DNA of 64,000 nt from Lysobacteraceae bacterium NML03-0222 (GCA_002798195.1 NWQM01000004.1:1-64000), one strand, 5' to 3'. Counted from the first letter of the stretch, positions 47,513 to 57,581 are shown. Program-made: numbers and translations. The notes: generated from the letters alone by a model not told the origin.

Positions 47513-48844
47513 TTAGCAAGTGCGCGTATCCATGCACTCGCTCCAGCGGCCTGCCACTTCGCGCGCCGCCTGCTCAAGCTGGGCTTGTTCCGTGCTCAAC
47601 GAGAGTTTGTCCTTGGCTTGCAGCCAACCGGCCCAGGCCACGCGCCGTGCCTCATCGGCCATGGCGCTGTCCGGGTGAGCATCGGCAATGCCATTCAATA
47701 CTTTGATGAAGAACATCTGCACTTCGAACATGCCGCCGGCATCCCGTTGCAGCGGGATGAAGCTGTCACGAATGAAATCTGCCTCGTCCAGAGACGGCAC
47801 GAACACGCGCGGATAACGGATTTCAGCCGGCTCGACCGCTTCGGAGGCACTGCCACAGTCTGCCAATACGCGCGCCAGGGCACCGGCCACGGCAATAGCT
47901 GTGCCACCATCGTTGACGGCTGCGGACAATGCCCGCTGACCAATCTCGCCCAGTACTACAACGCCAAAACGCGGGTCTTGGTTGAAGTCCCGGTCGGCTG
48001 CGACCTCGATAAGCGCTCGCAGTTTCTCCTGCCGGTCTGCATCCATTTCCGGGGCGTGTCCGCGATGCTCCGCATCGCCATGGCCTGCCACCCATTTGGC
48101 GATTGGCTGGCCGATACAGACAAAGCTGCCGGGTCTTACCAAGACATGAATATCGGCCTGCCCCGCCTCGGCCAGCTGCTGCAAGCCCTCCATATCGATA
48201 TGCTGGACATGGCCACTGCAAGCGGCACGCACCTGCACACCGGCCGTTTGCCCGCCTTCTGGCAGCGCCTGCCCCCCCAGCAGCGGCTGCGCCTGATAGG
48301 CCAGCATCGCCTCGGCTGCAACATGCTCCACGCGGCCAATGGTGTAGCCCATCCGTCCCAGCCGCGAGAGGGTATTAATCCAGCGAATCAGCATGATGAT
48401 GACGTTGATCATTACCACCACCGTAAACAGCAGCAGCACAAAGCGCCCGGCCGACCCGTAATAGCCCACGCCCAATGCCATCAAGGCAATCACCGAATAA
48501 ATGAAGGCGGAGATGAACGCGGCAATCGCAGTCTGCGCATTGTCGTCCGCCATGATGACCCGCAAGGCGCGCGGTGATGCGCTGCTGGCCGCTGAGGAGA
48601 ACGCTTGGACCAGAATCGACAACGAAAATGTGCTGACCGCCAGCATGCTCGAGGCAATAATCGTCAACAGTCCCTGTAGCGTGTCCCTGCCGATATCGGG
48701 CACCAGGTCTTCTGCAATGAAGCGGTTGGCAATCGACCCCATCAGCGCGACTGCCGTTGCCAGCACCCCCCACCAGGCGGGTTTGAACCACAGTTGTTCA
48801 GACAGTCCCTTCCACAGGCGCTGCAAGCGGGCAATTGGCATCAT
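47513..48844 (-). CDS. DUF2254 inner-membrane protein
   Basis: A 443-residue protein with an N-terminal membrane block of about four helices (WWGVLATAVALMGSIANRF, LLTIIASSMLAVSTFSLSIL, AFISAFIYSVIALMALGVG, FVLLLFTVVVMINVIIMLI) and a soluble C-terminal part, as in the DUF2254 family. Function unknown; the family occurs widely in Proteobacteria and may sense or conduct ions. It is convergent with the zinc-ribbon gene, so the shared neighbourhood does not imply one operon. Confidence 0.85.
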   Translation of the reverse strand: MMPIARLQRLWKGLSEQLWFKPAWWGVLATAVALMGSIANRFIAEDLVPDIGRDTLQGLLTIIASSMLAVSTFSLSILVQAFSSAASSASPRALRVIMADDNAQTAIAAFISAFIYSVIALMALGVGYYGSAGRFVLLLFTVVVMINVIIMLIRWINTLSRLGRMGYTIGRVEHVAAEAMLAYQAQPLLGGQALPEGGQTAGVQVRAACSGHVQHIDMEGLQQLAEAGQADIHVLVRPGSFVCIGQPIAKWVAGHGDAEHRGHAPEMDADRQEKLRALIEVAADRDFNQDPRFGVVVLGEIGQRALSAAVNDGGTAIAVAGALARVLADCGSASEAVEPAEIRYPRVFVPSLDEADFIRDSFIPLQRDAGGMFEVQMFFIKVLNGIADAHPDSAMADEARRVAWAGWLQAKDKLSLSTEQAQLEQAAREVAGRWSECMDTRTC

Positions 48845-49007
48845 GACTCATCTCTATATACAAGGGGAAGCACGACCTTTCTGAAGCCGATACCCTCAAG
48901 GTCGTGCGCCGAAAGCATGGCATTGTTTTTGTGGATACCGTGTATTTCATGCCTCTGGCGCGAGTAAAACGCATCCACGCCAAGCGCATGGCGCTGTTGG
49001 CCGGGTC

Positions 49008-50186
49008 TCAAGCCGGCGGCACATGCACTTCGCCGCGCATCAGGACGCGCGCACTGCGGCTCATCACGGCTTTTTTCACTGTCCACTGACCATCAATGTT
49101 TTCCACTGCTGCACCGACGCGCAAGGTGCCGGAAGGGTGCCCAAAGCATACGGTTTCGGGCATACCGCCCCCTGCGGCACGATTCACCAGCGTCCCCGGC
49201 ACCGCGGCAGCGGTGGCGATGGCGACCGATGCCGTGCCCATCATGGCGTGATGCAGCTTGCCCATCGACAGCGCCCGCACCCGCAAATCAATGTCGGCAG
49301 CGCGGATGGTCTTGCCGCTGGAAGCGGTGTAATCGGCAGGCGGCGCGACGAAGGCGACTTTGGGTGTGTGCTGGCGCTTGGCTGCTTCTTCAGGACTTTG
49401 AATCAGACCCATGCGCAAGGCGCCGGCAACACGAATCGCCTCGAACTGCGCAAGCCGTGCGGCATCGGCATTGATGTCCTTTTGCAGCTCGCTACCGCTC
49501 AGGCCAATCGCCGCCGCATCAATGAACACTGTCGGGATACCGGCCGCAATCATCGTGGCCTCCAAACTGCCGACACCGGGAACCTCCAGCGTATCGACGA
49601 CATTGCCGGTCGGAAACATCGCGCCGCCGTCTTCGCCATCATCGGACGGGTCGATGAACTCCAGCACGATTTCCGCCGCCGCAAAAGCCACGCCATCGAG
49701 CATGAAATCCCCCAGCTCCAATACCTGCCCGTCCTTGACCGGCACATGCGCGAGGATGGTCTTGCCGATATTGGCCTGCCAGATGCGCACCTCCACCATG
49801 CCGTCGTGCAGCCGCTCGGCGGGAACCATGCCGTTGGCAATGGCGAACGGCCCGACCGCGCTGGAGAGGTTGCCGCAATTGCCACTCCAATCGACAAACG
49901 CCTCGCCAATCGCCACCTGACCGTAGAGGTAATCGACATCATGACCAGGGCGGCTTGATGGCGAAACAATCACGCATTTGCTGGTGCTGGAGGTGGCTCC
50001 GCCCATGCCGTCGATATGCTGGGCATAGGGGTCAGGCGACCCAATCACCCGCATCAGCAGGGCATCGCGCGCCGCACCCGGCTGCTGCGCCTCGGGCAGC
50101 AAATCCTCAAGACGGAAAAACACCCCCTTGCTGGTACCGCCGCGCATATAGGTGGCGGGGATGCGGCGCTGTTGATGTGAACGCAT
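49008..50186 (-). CDS. prpF: 2-methylaconitate isomerase PrpF
   Basis: PrpF is needed by AcnD in the methylcitrate pathway for propionate. It is 392 residues. Characteristic parts: RIPATYMRGGTSKGVFF near the start, SSTSKCVIVSPSS with the catalytic Ser/Lys region, and GNCGNLSSAVGPFA. ATG at 50186 has GGAGAG before it; an upstream in-frame ATG at 50213 is less likely. acnD lies 4.7 kb to the right on the same strand instead of directly upstream. Confidence 0.93.
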   Translation of the reverse strand: MRSHQQRRIPATYMRGGTSKGVFFRLEDLLPEAQQPGAARDALLMRVIGSPDPYAQHIDGMGGATSSTSKCVIVSPSSRPGHDVDYLYGQVAIGEAFVDWSGNCGNLSSAVGPFAIANGMVPAERLHDGMVEVRIWQANIGKTILAHVPVKDGQVLELGDFMLDGVAFAAAEIVLEFIDPSDDGEDGGAMFPTGNVVDTLEVPGVGSLEATMIAAGIPTVFIDAAAIGLSGSELQKDINADAARLAQFEAIRVAGALRMGLIQSPEEAAKRQHTPKVAFVAPPADYTASSGKTIRAADIDLRVRALSMGKLHHAMMGTASVAIATAAAVPGTLVNRAAGGGMPETVCFGHPSGTLRVGAAVENIDGQWTVKKAVMSRSARVLMRGEVHVPPA

Positions 50187-50391
50187 GACACTCTCCTGAA
50201 GGCAGAGCGCCATTATCGCCGCAGCGCGAACGCCGTGCCGGGTGGCTCGGCAGCCCCCTCGCCAAAATATATCTCTTCATACGCATAAAGCGATTTACTT
50301 TTTGTAAAAGATGCTGCAAGATGCGCGCCCTATTCAGCTATCAGGCTGACAGCACCCCCTCCCCCACTCTTTTGAATACGTGAGTCCTTCC

Positions 50392-53019
50392 ATGTCTCTT
50401 GCCACTTTCTTTTCCCCGCCGCTGAAAAAACCACTGGCCGCAGCCGTGCTTCTTGCCCTGACGCTACCTGCCGCAGCCCGGGAGTCTTCCGAACAAACTA
50501 CGATTGACCGCATCCATGTCACCGGCAGCCATTTGCGTCGCACCGACATCACCGGCGTCAATCCCATCCAGAGCATCAGCCGTGAAGAAATTGCAGCCAG
50601 CGGCAAAGTCACCGTGGCCGACCTGTTGCGCAGTACCACGCTCAATACCGGCAACAGCTATAACGAGCAATTCACCATCAGTTTCGCCTCGGGCTCGGCC
50701 GGACTGTCGCTACGCGGGCTGGCGCAGAAAAACACGCTGATTCTGGTTGATGGCTACCGCGTCGCGCCATACGGCTTTGCCCAAAACACCCAGGACAATT
50801 TTGTTGACCTCAACGCCCTGCCGTTGGCGGCAGTGGAGCGCATCGAAGCCTTGAAAGACGGCGCATCGGCACTGTATGGCTCCGATGCCATTGCCGGGGT
50901 CGTGAACATCATCCTGCGCAAGGATATCGAAGGCATCGAGGCCGACTTGTCCCTGGGCGCAGCCACCCGCGGTGGAACCCGGCAGGGCAAGCTGGCCTTG
51001 ACTGGTGGTTACGGCAATCTGGCCGAAGACGGCTATTCGCTGCGCTTTGGTCTGGATATCCTCAAACGCAGCCAGCTCGATGCCGATGAGCGCCACCTGA
51101 CCCGTAGCGGCGACTATCGCCATCTGCCCGGCGGACGGCTGTCAGGCTGGTCCACTGCTGGCGGCAACTGGCTGCTCAATCCCGGCAAGCCGCAGCCCTT
51201 TGCCAACTGCCCCGCAGGTAGTGAGCTGCGCCCGTATGCCGATTTCGGCAGCAACCTGCCCGGCCAGGCTTGCGCCTTCAACACGCAAAATTGGCGCACC
51301 CTGTTGCCGGAAACGCGCCGCATCCAGCTTTCGCTCTCCGGGGACTTCAAGCTCAATGACAGCGTGGAAGGTTTCGCGCAACTGCTCTATAGCCACGGCC
51401 AAAACTCCCAGCATTTCGCCCCGCCACTGACTGTTGGCGCCGGGCTGCGTGCCTATGACGCCACTACCGGCGGCTTGGCGCTGGTGCCGGTGACACTGCC
51501 TGCCGGACACCCGAACAACCCCCACGGTGTCGATGCGCCGTTTGAATACACCTTCTTTGATGTCGGCGGACGCAAGAAATGGACGCATTCGGACTTCACC
51601 CGCCTGCTTGCCGGACTGCGCGGCGCGGGCGAGGTTTGGGACTGGGAAGTAGCCGCCAACTTCTCGCAAAACCAGCAGCGCGAGTTTGCGGACAACTTCA
51701 TCAACCGCTATACCCTGCAACAGGTGCTGCAAGATGGCAGCTATGACTTCCTGAACCCGGCCAGCACCCCGGCTGCCCGTGACGCGCTGCGTCTTGCCAC
51801 GCGCCGTCCCGGTACTGCCCGGGTGGCGCAGGTACAGGCGCGTGTTTCCGGGTTTCCCTGGCAATGGCGCGCCGGTGATGTAGGCATTGCCGCCGGTGCC
51901 GAGTGGCGGCGCGAAGGACAGGATTCGCGCACCAGCGCAGCCGTGCTTTCCGGCACCGAGCTGCGTCCGGCCATCAACCTGATTGACGGCCATCGCCAGG
52001 TCAGCGCACTGTTTGCCGAAGCCAGCCTGAAGCCATTTGAATCGCTGGAGCTGCAACTGGCCGCGCGTGGCGACCGGTACAGCGATTTCGGCACGGCCGT
52101 TTCGCCCAAAATCGGCATCCGCTGGCAACTGGCTCCAGAGTGGCTCGTGCGCTTCAATGCCTCACGCGGCTTCCGCGCGCCTTCGCTACCGGAAATCACC
52201 CGCAGCACCACCATTTCCTATAGCCCGGTCATCGACCCGTTCGACCCCTTGCAGCCCGGCGGCTCACACGGGGTAACGATACTGCGCACCGGCAATCCCG
52301 ACTTGCAGCCCGAGCGCTCCAGCAACCTCAATCTGGCCGTGCTCTGGGCTCCCGGCAGCAATACCAGTATTGGTCTGGACTTCTACCGCATCCGGCAGCG
52401 CAATCTGATCCAGGCCGACAGCCTGACACAAATCGTTGCCAACCCGCAGCTCTACCCGGGACGGGTGACGCGTGACGCACAAGGCCGCCTGCAACTGGTG
52501 GAAAACCGCTATACCAACCAGGGACAGCGCACCACCAGCGGCGTGGATATCGAGCTGCATCAAGACTGGCAAGCATGGGGCGGACAGTTCCAGCTCAACG
52601 GTGTATACAGCCGCCTGTTCAGCTTCAAGCAACCGCAAACACTGGGCGGCGCAGAAGTCCAAGGGGCAGGCAACAACCGGCTGGGCTCACTGCCGCAATG
52701 GCGCGGCCTGACCACACTGGCCTACCAGCGCGGTGCATGGAACGGACAACTTGCCTGGCAATATGTGGATGGCTACCAACAGCAGGCAGTCAATGCGCGC
52801 AGCAATCCCGGCCTGAAGAACAGGGTAGCCAGCTATTCGCAATGGGATGCCTATCTGGGCTGGCAGGCGCATCCCAAGCTGACGCTGTATGCCAATGTGC
52901 AGAACCTGTTTGACCGCGACCCGCCATTTGACCCGGCAGGCAATACCCTGCCCTATGACATCAGCCAGTACAACGCACTGGGTCGTTATCTCAGCATCGG
53001 TGCGCGCTACAGCTTCTAA
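50392..53019 (+). CDS. TonB-dependent receptor
   Basis: An 875-residue outer-membrane receptor. Signal peptide: MSLATFFSPPLKKPLAAAVLL up to the AAA site. Plug: RIHVTGSHLRRTDITGVNPI, then VERIEALKDGASALYGSDAI. The barrel ends LSIGARYSF with terminal Phe. The plug style matches the group with unknown or carbohydrate/peptide substrates. A GTG at 50380 is an alternative start. It lies between prpF and acnD on the opposite strand, and has no substrate-processing neighbour that reveals its cargo. Confidence 0.9.
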   Translation: MSLATFFSPPLKKPLAAAVLLALTLPAAARESSEQTTIDRIHVTGSHLRRTDITGVNPIQSISREEIAASGKVTVADLLRSTTLNTGNSYNEQFTISFASGSAGLSLRGLAQKNTLILVDGYRVAPYGFAQNTQDNFVDLNALPLAAVERIEALKDGASALYGSDAIAGVVNIILRKDIEGIEADLSLGAATRGGTRQGKLALTGGYGNLAEDGYSLRFGLDILKRSQLDADERHLTRSGDYRHLPGGRLSGWSTAGGNWLLNPGKPQPFANCPAGSELRPYADFGSNLPGQACAFNTQNWRTLLPETRRIQLSLSGDFKLNDSVEGFAQLLYSHGQNSQHFAPPLTVGAGLRAYDATTGGLALVPVTLPAGHPNNPHGVDAPFEYTFFDVGGRKKWTHSDFTRLLAGLRGAGEVWDWEVAANFSQNQQREFADNFINRYTLQQVLQDGSYDFLNPASTPAARDALRLATRRPGTARVAQVQARVSGFPWQWRAGDVGIAAGAEWRREGQDSRTSAAVLSGTELRPAINLIDGHRQVSALFAEASLKPFESLELQLAARGDRYSDFGTAVSPKIGIRWQLAPEWLVRFNASRGFRAPSLPEITRSTTISYSPVIDPFDPLQPGGSHGVTILRTGNPDLQPERSSNLNLAVLWAPGSNTSIGLDFYRIRQRNLIQADSLTQIVANPQLYPGRVTRDAQGRLQLVENRYTNQGQRTTSGVDIELHQDWQAWGGQFQLNGVYSRLFSFKQPQTLGGAEVQGAGNNRLGSLPQWRGLTTLAYQRGAWNGQLAWQYVDGYQQQAVNARSNPGLKNRVASYSQWDAYLGWQAHPKLTLYANVQNLFDRDPPFDPAGNTLPYDISQYNALGRYLSIGARYSF

Positions 53020-53043
53020 AAACCCGCTTGCTTGATAACCACC

Positions 53044-53073
53044 GCTCCCTGCCTCTGCACAGAGGCAGGGAGC
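53044..53073. terminator. Strong hairpin after the TonB receptor
   Basis: A 14-bp perfect inverted repeat (GCTCCCTGCCTCTG / CAGAGGCAGGGAGC) with a 2-base loop. There is no T-run, so termination could be factor-dependent or the structure may protect the mRNA end. Confidence 0.6.
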
Positions 53074-53244
53074 GCTGTGTGAACACCATCAGACGGCAAC
53101 TCGCCTTACCCGGCAGAAAAGTCTGCACATCCAAATTCGGCAAGCCCATCCATCGGGCGTCAGGCTGAAACTGCCGGAAGCCTTGCCGCCAACTTGTCAG
53201 GCGTGGTGTCGGCAAACCATTCTTCTATGGTTGTCGCATCCCGG

Positions 53245-53661
53245 TTATGCATTGAGCTCATCAGGCACGAACGGCGTGCCCTGATGAAAGCGCATGACCC
53301 AGCCATTCGCTGTACGTGTCCACAGGGAGGAGCGATGCGTGTATTCCAGCTCTCCGGTTTCTCGCGTCACGATGCTGTCGTACAGCAGCTGTGCGGTATC
53401 GGCATCCAAAAGACGCAGCTCAAGATTGGACAGTGGCAAACGGCAACCGATGGTCTGCGGAGGCGCGGCCAGGCACTGGGCCCGGCTATAGCGCCGCCCG
53501 GATCGGCCCAGCTCGATGAAGTCGGCAGCCAAATGCTGCTGCATGAACTTCGGATCGAACCGGGTTTCCGCCCGCCACATGGCCTCTTCCAGCGCTATCA
53601 ATACCGCAACATCTGCCGGACTCGGCTCGCTCTGCTGCATGGGTTGGCCTGTGTCTTTCAA
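53245..53661 (-). CDS. NTF2/SnoaL-like (DUF4440) protein
   Basis: A 138-residue cone-fold protein with a helix ALIALEEAMWRAETRFDPKF, LAADFIELGRSGRRYSR, then strands ending GWVMRFHQGTPF, as in DUF4440. No signal peptide. Such proteins can bind or transform small ligands; nothing here tells which. It follows the AAA ATPase on the same strand with a 23-nt spacer, so the two may be cotranscribed. ATG at 53661 (alternative 53640). Confidence 0.7.
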   Translation of the reverse strand: MKDTGQPMQQSEPSPADVAVLIALEEAMWRAETRFDPKFMQQHLAADFIELGRSGRRYSRAQCLAAPPQTIGCRLPLSNLELRLLDADTAQLLYDSIVTRETGELEYTHRSSLWTRTANGWVMRFHQGTPFVPDELNA

Positions 53662-53684
53662 TGCGAAAACCCCATCAAGCCACC

Positions 53685-54803
53685 TTACCGATCAGAAGGT
53701 CTTGCCGTGCGCGCAGCAACATAGATTTCCAGGGCACGGTCTTCGATTTCATATTCACCCGCCTCTCCCTTCGGGGCAAGCACCATGTTTTTCACCATCC
53801 GGTTGACGGCCGTTTGAATCCGCTGCGGGGTGTAGGGCTTTTCCTCTCCAAGCCGTTTTGTCACCTTTGCGCTGAACTCGGCGCTGAAAAGGCTTGCCGG
53901 CTGCCTGCTGGCCAGGTGTTCCACGATAGCCCTGTCCACCGGCTTGAGCTTCAACCACTGCTCCTCGTACGACCCCTGATCTCCAAGCTCCCGCTGCCAG
54001 CGCCGGAAACCCTCCCAGGGATCAGCCGTCAAACTGAGCATGGTGTGCAGCACTATCTGATTCAAGTACATCGGAACATGGGCAATCTTGTGAAAGACCT
54101 TGCCAAGCTCGGCTGCATCCATCTGCTTGCCGGTAATCTCCTCGAATATTGCTGCACGGTCCTCGACAAAGTCGTCTCCAAGCTCCGGCAGCAGCAACGA
54201 CATCGCTGACTCAAACAAAGGTGCTTTGCGTTTTCGGAACATACTGTTCAAAGCATCGCGCGATGAGCCGGTAAAAAACAGTTTTAGCTGCGGCTGTAGT
54301 TCCTGCATCGTCGCGCGGAAAGTGGAAACAAAGTCCTCGTGTTTTCCTGCCGCCAACGTCTGAAACTCATCCACAACCAACAATACTGATTCATCTCCCT
54401 GTCCAACCAGAGCTCGCATCGCTCGCTTCAAGCGACCTTGGAGGTCAATCTCAGGGTTAGATGCACCGCTCCATTCAGCTTGAATGCCGGTACTACCATA
54501 ACCGGCTTTTGCCAGCAGCTTATCTGGCTTTTTCAGTGTTTGCTTCCGTTCTACAAAACCCTCAAGTTCTTCGACCAACCCAAGCTCAGGGTTATCACGC
54601 CGCACCCATAAGTCGATGTAATAAGCACGCCAGCGCCATGTTTCTGCTGCGGGTAGCAGTTCCTGTTTAACAAAGAGGGTTTTCCCCATGCGCCTTCCTG
54701 CAAACATTGTCAGCGCATGGGTAAGACCCGAGGTCAGCAGACCATGAATCGTCTCGACCAAATCCTTCCTCGGGAAATAGCGGATACTGTCCTGACTACC
54801 CAT
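53685..54803 (-). CDS. Orphan AAA/P-loop ATPase (archaeal-ATPase/ORC-like group)
   Basis: A 372-residue ATPase. P-loop FAGRRMGKTLF has Ala in place of the first Gly, as some members do. Walker B is LLVVDEFQTLA and a sensor-like FFTGSSRDAL follows. The C-terminal part reads as a winged helix (IVEHLASRQ...RIQTAVNRMVKNM). Start at 54803 follows GAGG; an ATG at 54818 is in frame. No partner nuclease, toxin or methylase is adjacent, so the role is unclear. AT-rich palindromic sequence lies upstream, and the gene sits between acnD and prpF, suggesting insertion. Confidence 0.8.
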   Translation of the reverse strand: MGSQDSIRYFPRKDLVETIHGLLTSGLTHALTMFAGRRMGKTLFVKQELLPAAETWRWRAYYIDLWVRRDNPELGLVEELEGFVERKQTLKKPDKLLAKAGYGSTGIQAEWSGASNPEIDLQGRLKRAMRALVGQGDESVLLVVDEFQTLAAGKHEDFVSTFRATMQELQPQLKLFFTGSSRDALNSMFRKRKAPLFESAMSLLLPELGDDFVEDRAAIFEEITGKQMDAAELGKVFHKIAHVPMYLNQIVLHTMLSLTADPWEGFRRWQRELGDQGSYEEQWLKLKPVDRAIVEHLASRQPASLFSAEFSAKVTKRLGEEKPYTPQRIQTAVNRMVKNMVLAPKGEAGEYEIEDRALEIYVAARTARPSDR

Positions 54804-54821
54804 CACGAGCCTCACCATCAG

Positions 54822-54847
54822 TCATAATTATGAAATTAATCATAATT
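54822..54847. promoter_or_regulatory. AT-rich palindrome/repeat upstream of the AAA ATPase
   Basis: TCATAATTATGA is a perfect 12-bp palindrome at 54822-54833, and TCATAATT recurs at 54840-54847. The spacer between acnD and the ATPase is strikingly AT-rich for this window. Possible operator or promoter elements. Confidence 0.4.
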
Positions 54848-54882
54848 TGGCATAAATCGAGAGCAAGTCTCGCATGTAGCTG

Positions 54883-57495
54883 TCAGCCCGCCTCGCCTGA
54901 CAAAAAATCCTGGGCGAAGCGTTGCAGCACGCCGCCGGCCTCGTAGATCGAGACTTCTTCGTCCGAATCCAGACGGCACTTCACCGGCACCTCCATACTT
55001 GAGCCATCGCGGCGGTGGATGATGAGGGTGAGTTCCACGCCGGGTTTGCGCTCGCCGGTGACATCGAAGGTTTCCGTGCCGTCAATACCATAGGTCTTGC
55101 GGCTTTCGCCGGGCAGAAACTCCAGCGGCAACACGCCCATGCCGATCAGGTTGGTGCGGTGAATGCGTTCGAAACCTTCGGCAACGATGGCTTCGACGCC
55201 AGCCAGGCGCACGCCCTTGGCCGCCCAGTCACGCGAGCTGCCCTGGCCGTAGTCGGCACCAGCGATGATGATCAGGTTCTGGCCGCGCTGCATATGGGTT
55301 TCGATGGCTTCCCACATGCGCATCACGGTGCCGTCCGGCTCCAGTCGGGTCAGCGAGCCTTGTTTGACTTCGCCATCGACCACGGCCATTTCGTTGATGA
55401 GTTTGGGGTTGGCGAAGGTGGCGCGCTGCGCGGTGAGATGGTCGCCGCGATGGGTGGCGTAGGAATTGAAGTCCTCCTCCGGCAGCCCCATTTTGGCAAG
55501 GTATTCACCTGCGGCGCTGCTGGGCAAAATCGCGTTGCTGGGCGAGAGATGGTCGGTGGTGATGTTGTCGCCCAGCACCGCCAGCACGCGCATCCCCTTG
55601 AGTGTGCGCGCACCCGCCAATGCGCCCTCCCAATACGGCGGGCGGCGGATATAGGTGCTTTGCGGCCGCCACTCGTACAGCGGGTTGGCACGCTCGCCGC
55701 TGTCCAGATGCAGTTTGAACATCGGCTCGTATACGGCACGGAATTGCTCGGGCTTGACGCTGGCCTTGACCACCGCGTCGATTTCCGCATCGCTTGGCCA
55801 AATATCCTTCAGCCGCACCTCATTGCCCTCAGCATCCACGCCGAGCACGTCTTTTTCGATATCAAAACGCATCGTCCCGGCGATGGCATAGGCGATCACC
55901 AACGGCGGGCTGGCCAGGAAGGCCTGCTTGGCATAGGGGTGGATGCGGCCATCGAAATTACGGTTGCCGCTGAGCACGGCCGTGGCGTACAGGTCGCGCG
56001 CGATGATTTCGTTTTGAATAGCCGGATCGAGCGCGCCGCTCATGCCATTGCAGGTGGTACAGGCAAAGGCGACAACGCCAAAGCCGAGTTGCTCCAACGC
56101 TGGCAACAGGCCGGCTTCTTGCAGGTACAGCTCGACGGCCTTGGAGCCGGGCGCCAGCGAGGTCTTGACCCAAGGCTTGCGCGTGAGTCCCTTGTTCACC
56201 GCATTGCGCGCCAAAAGCCCTGCGGCAATCACGTTGCGCGGGTTGGAGGTATTGGTGCAGCTGGTAATGGCGGCGATGATGACCGCGCCATCAGGCAATT
56301 GCCCGGCCGCTTCTTCGGCGCGCGCGGCGGCGAGCTTCTCGGCATCGGCAATACCGCGCTCGGCCAGCGCGGCAAGCGGCAAGCGGCGATGCGGGTTGGA
56401 GGGGCCGGCCAGCGTGCGGGTGACGCTGCCCAGGTCAAAGCGCAATACACGCTCGTATTCGGCAGTCGCCAAATCATCCGCCCATAGTCCGGCGGACTTA
56501 GCATAGGTTTCCACCAGCTTGACCTGGCTTTCTTCGCGCCCAGTCAGACGCAGATAGTCCAGGGTTTGCGCATCGATATAGAACAGCGCCGCAGTGGCAC
56601 CGTATTCCGGGGTCATATTGGCGATGGTGGCGCGATCGCCAATGGTCAGATGCGCCGCGCCTTCGCCAAAGAATTCCAGATACGCCCCGACCACGCGCTC
56701 GGCGCGCAGGAACTCGGTCAGTGCCAGCACGATATCGGTGGCGGTGATGCCCGCTGCCGGCTTGCCGGTCAACTCCACGCCGACAATATCCGGCAGGCGC
56801 ATCCACGAGGCGCGCCCCAGCATCACGTTTTCAGCCTCAAGGCCGCCGACGCCAATGGCAATCACCCCCAGCGCATCGACATGCGGGGTGTGGCTGTCGG
56901 TGCCGACGCAAGTGTCGGGGAAGGCTACGCCGTCCTGCACATACACCACCGGCGACATCTTCTCCAGATTGATCTGGTGCATGATGCCGTTGCCCGGCGG
57001 AATCACTTCGACATTACGAAAAGCGCGCTTGCACCAGTCGATGAAGTGAAAACGGTCGGCATTGCGGCGGTCTTCAATCGCACGATTCTTGGCAAAGGCA
57101 TCCGGGTCATAGCCCGGCGCTTCCACCGCCAGCGAGTGATCCACAATCAATTGCGTGGGCACCACCGGATTGATTTGTGCCGGGTCGCCACCGGCCTCGG
57201 CAATGGCATCGCGCAAGCCGGCCAAATCCACAAATGCCGTCTGCCCCAGAATGTCATGGCAGACCACCCGCACCGGAAACCACGGAAAATCCAGGTCACG
57301 GCGGCGCTCAATCAACTGCCCCAAGTAATCATTCAGGCGCGCAGGATCGGCACGCCGCACCAGATTCTCGGCATGCACGCGCGCGGTATAGGGCAGACGC
57401 GCCCAAGCCCCCGGCTTGATGGCATCCACCGCAGCGCGCGCATCAAAGAAATCAAGCGAGGTCTCGGGCAAAGGTTTGCGAAAGGCAGCGTTCAT
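54883..57495 (-). CDS. acnD: Fe/S-dependent 2-methylisocitrate dehydratase AcnD
   Basis: An aconitase-family enzyme of the methylcitrate cycle. It is 870 residues. The 4Fe-4S Cys are visible in ITSCTNTSNPRN and in ACTTCNGMSG. Other family motifs: WFPVRVVCHDILGQTAFVD, PPGNGIMHQINLEKMSP and, near the end, GSSRDWAAKGVRLAGVEA. The start MNAAFRKPLPETSLDFFDARA matches AcnD rather than housekeeping AcnA. AcnD depends on PrpF, which here lies 4.7 kb away. prpB and prpC, usually upstream, are not found. Confidence 0.93.
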   Translation of the reverse strand: MNAAFRKPLPETSLDFFDARAAVDAIKPGAWARLPYTARVHAENLVRRADPARLNDYLGQLIERRRDLDFPWFPVRVVCHDILGQTAFVDLAGLRDAIAEAGGDPAQINPVVPTQLIVDHSLAVEAPGYDPDAFAKNRAIEDRRNADRFHFIDWCKRAFRNVEVIPPGNGIMHQINLEKMSPVVYVQDGVAFPDTCVGTDSHTPHVDALGVIAIGVGGLEAENVMLGRASWMRLPDIVGVELTGKPAAGITATDIVLALTEFLRAERVVGAYLEFFGEGAAHLTIGDRATIANMTPEYGATAALFYIDAQTLDYLRLTGREESQVKLVETYAKSAGLWADDLATAEYERVLRFDLGSVTRTLAGPSNPHRRLPLAALAERGIADAEKLAAARAEEAAGQLPDGAVIIAAITSCTNTSNPRNVIAAGLLARNAVNKGLTRKPWVKTSLAPGSKAVELYLQEAGLLPALEQLGFGVVAFACTTCNGMSGALDPAIQNEIIARDLYATAVLSGNRNFDGRIHPYAKQAFLASPPLVIAYAIAGTMRFDIEKDVLGVDAEGNEVRLKDIWPSDAEIDAVVKASVKPEQFRAVYEPMFKLHLDSGERANPLYEWRPQSTYIRRPPYWEGALAGARTLKGMRVLAVLGDNITTDHLSPSNAILPSSAAGEYLAKMGLPEEDFNSYATHRGDHLTAQRATFANPKLINEMAVVDGEVKQGSLTRLEPDGTVMRMWEAIETHMQRGQNLIIIAGADYGQGSSRDWAAKGVRLAGVEAIVAEGFERIHRTNLIGMGVLPLEFLPGESRKTYGIDGTETFDVTGERKPGVELTLIIHRRDGSSMEVPVKCRLDSDEEVSIYEAGGVLQRFAQDFLSGEAG

Positions 57496-57581
57496 CAGGT
57501 CTGGCATTGGGCTGGGATGAAAGATAGGCAACATTTTAGCCGCCCCCATCCATCGATGCCCCAGCCTTATTCAAACCCCAC

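Noticed and set aside
52991..53215. Small minus ORF after the TonB receptor
   Set aside because: It spans a perfect hairpin and has no coding features or ribosome site.
54883..57495. Housekeeping aconitase AcnA
   Set aside because: The N-terminal region and the presence of prpF fit AcnD better.
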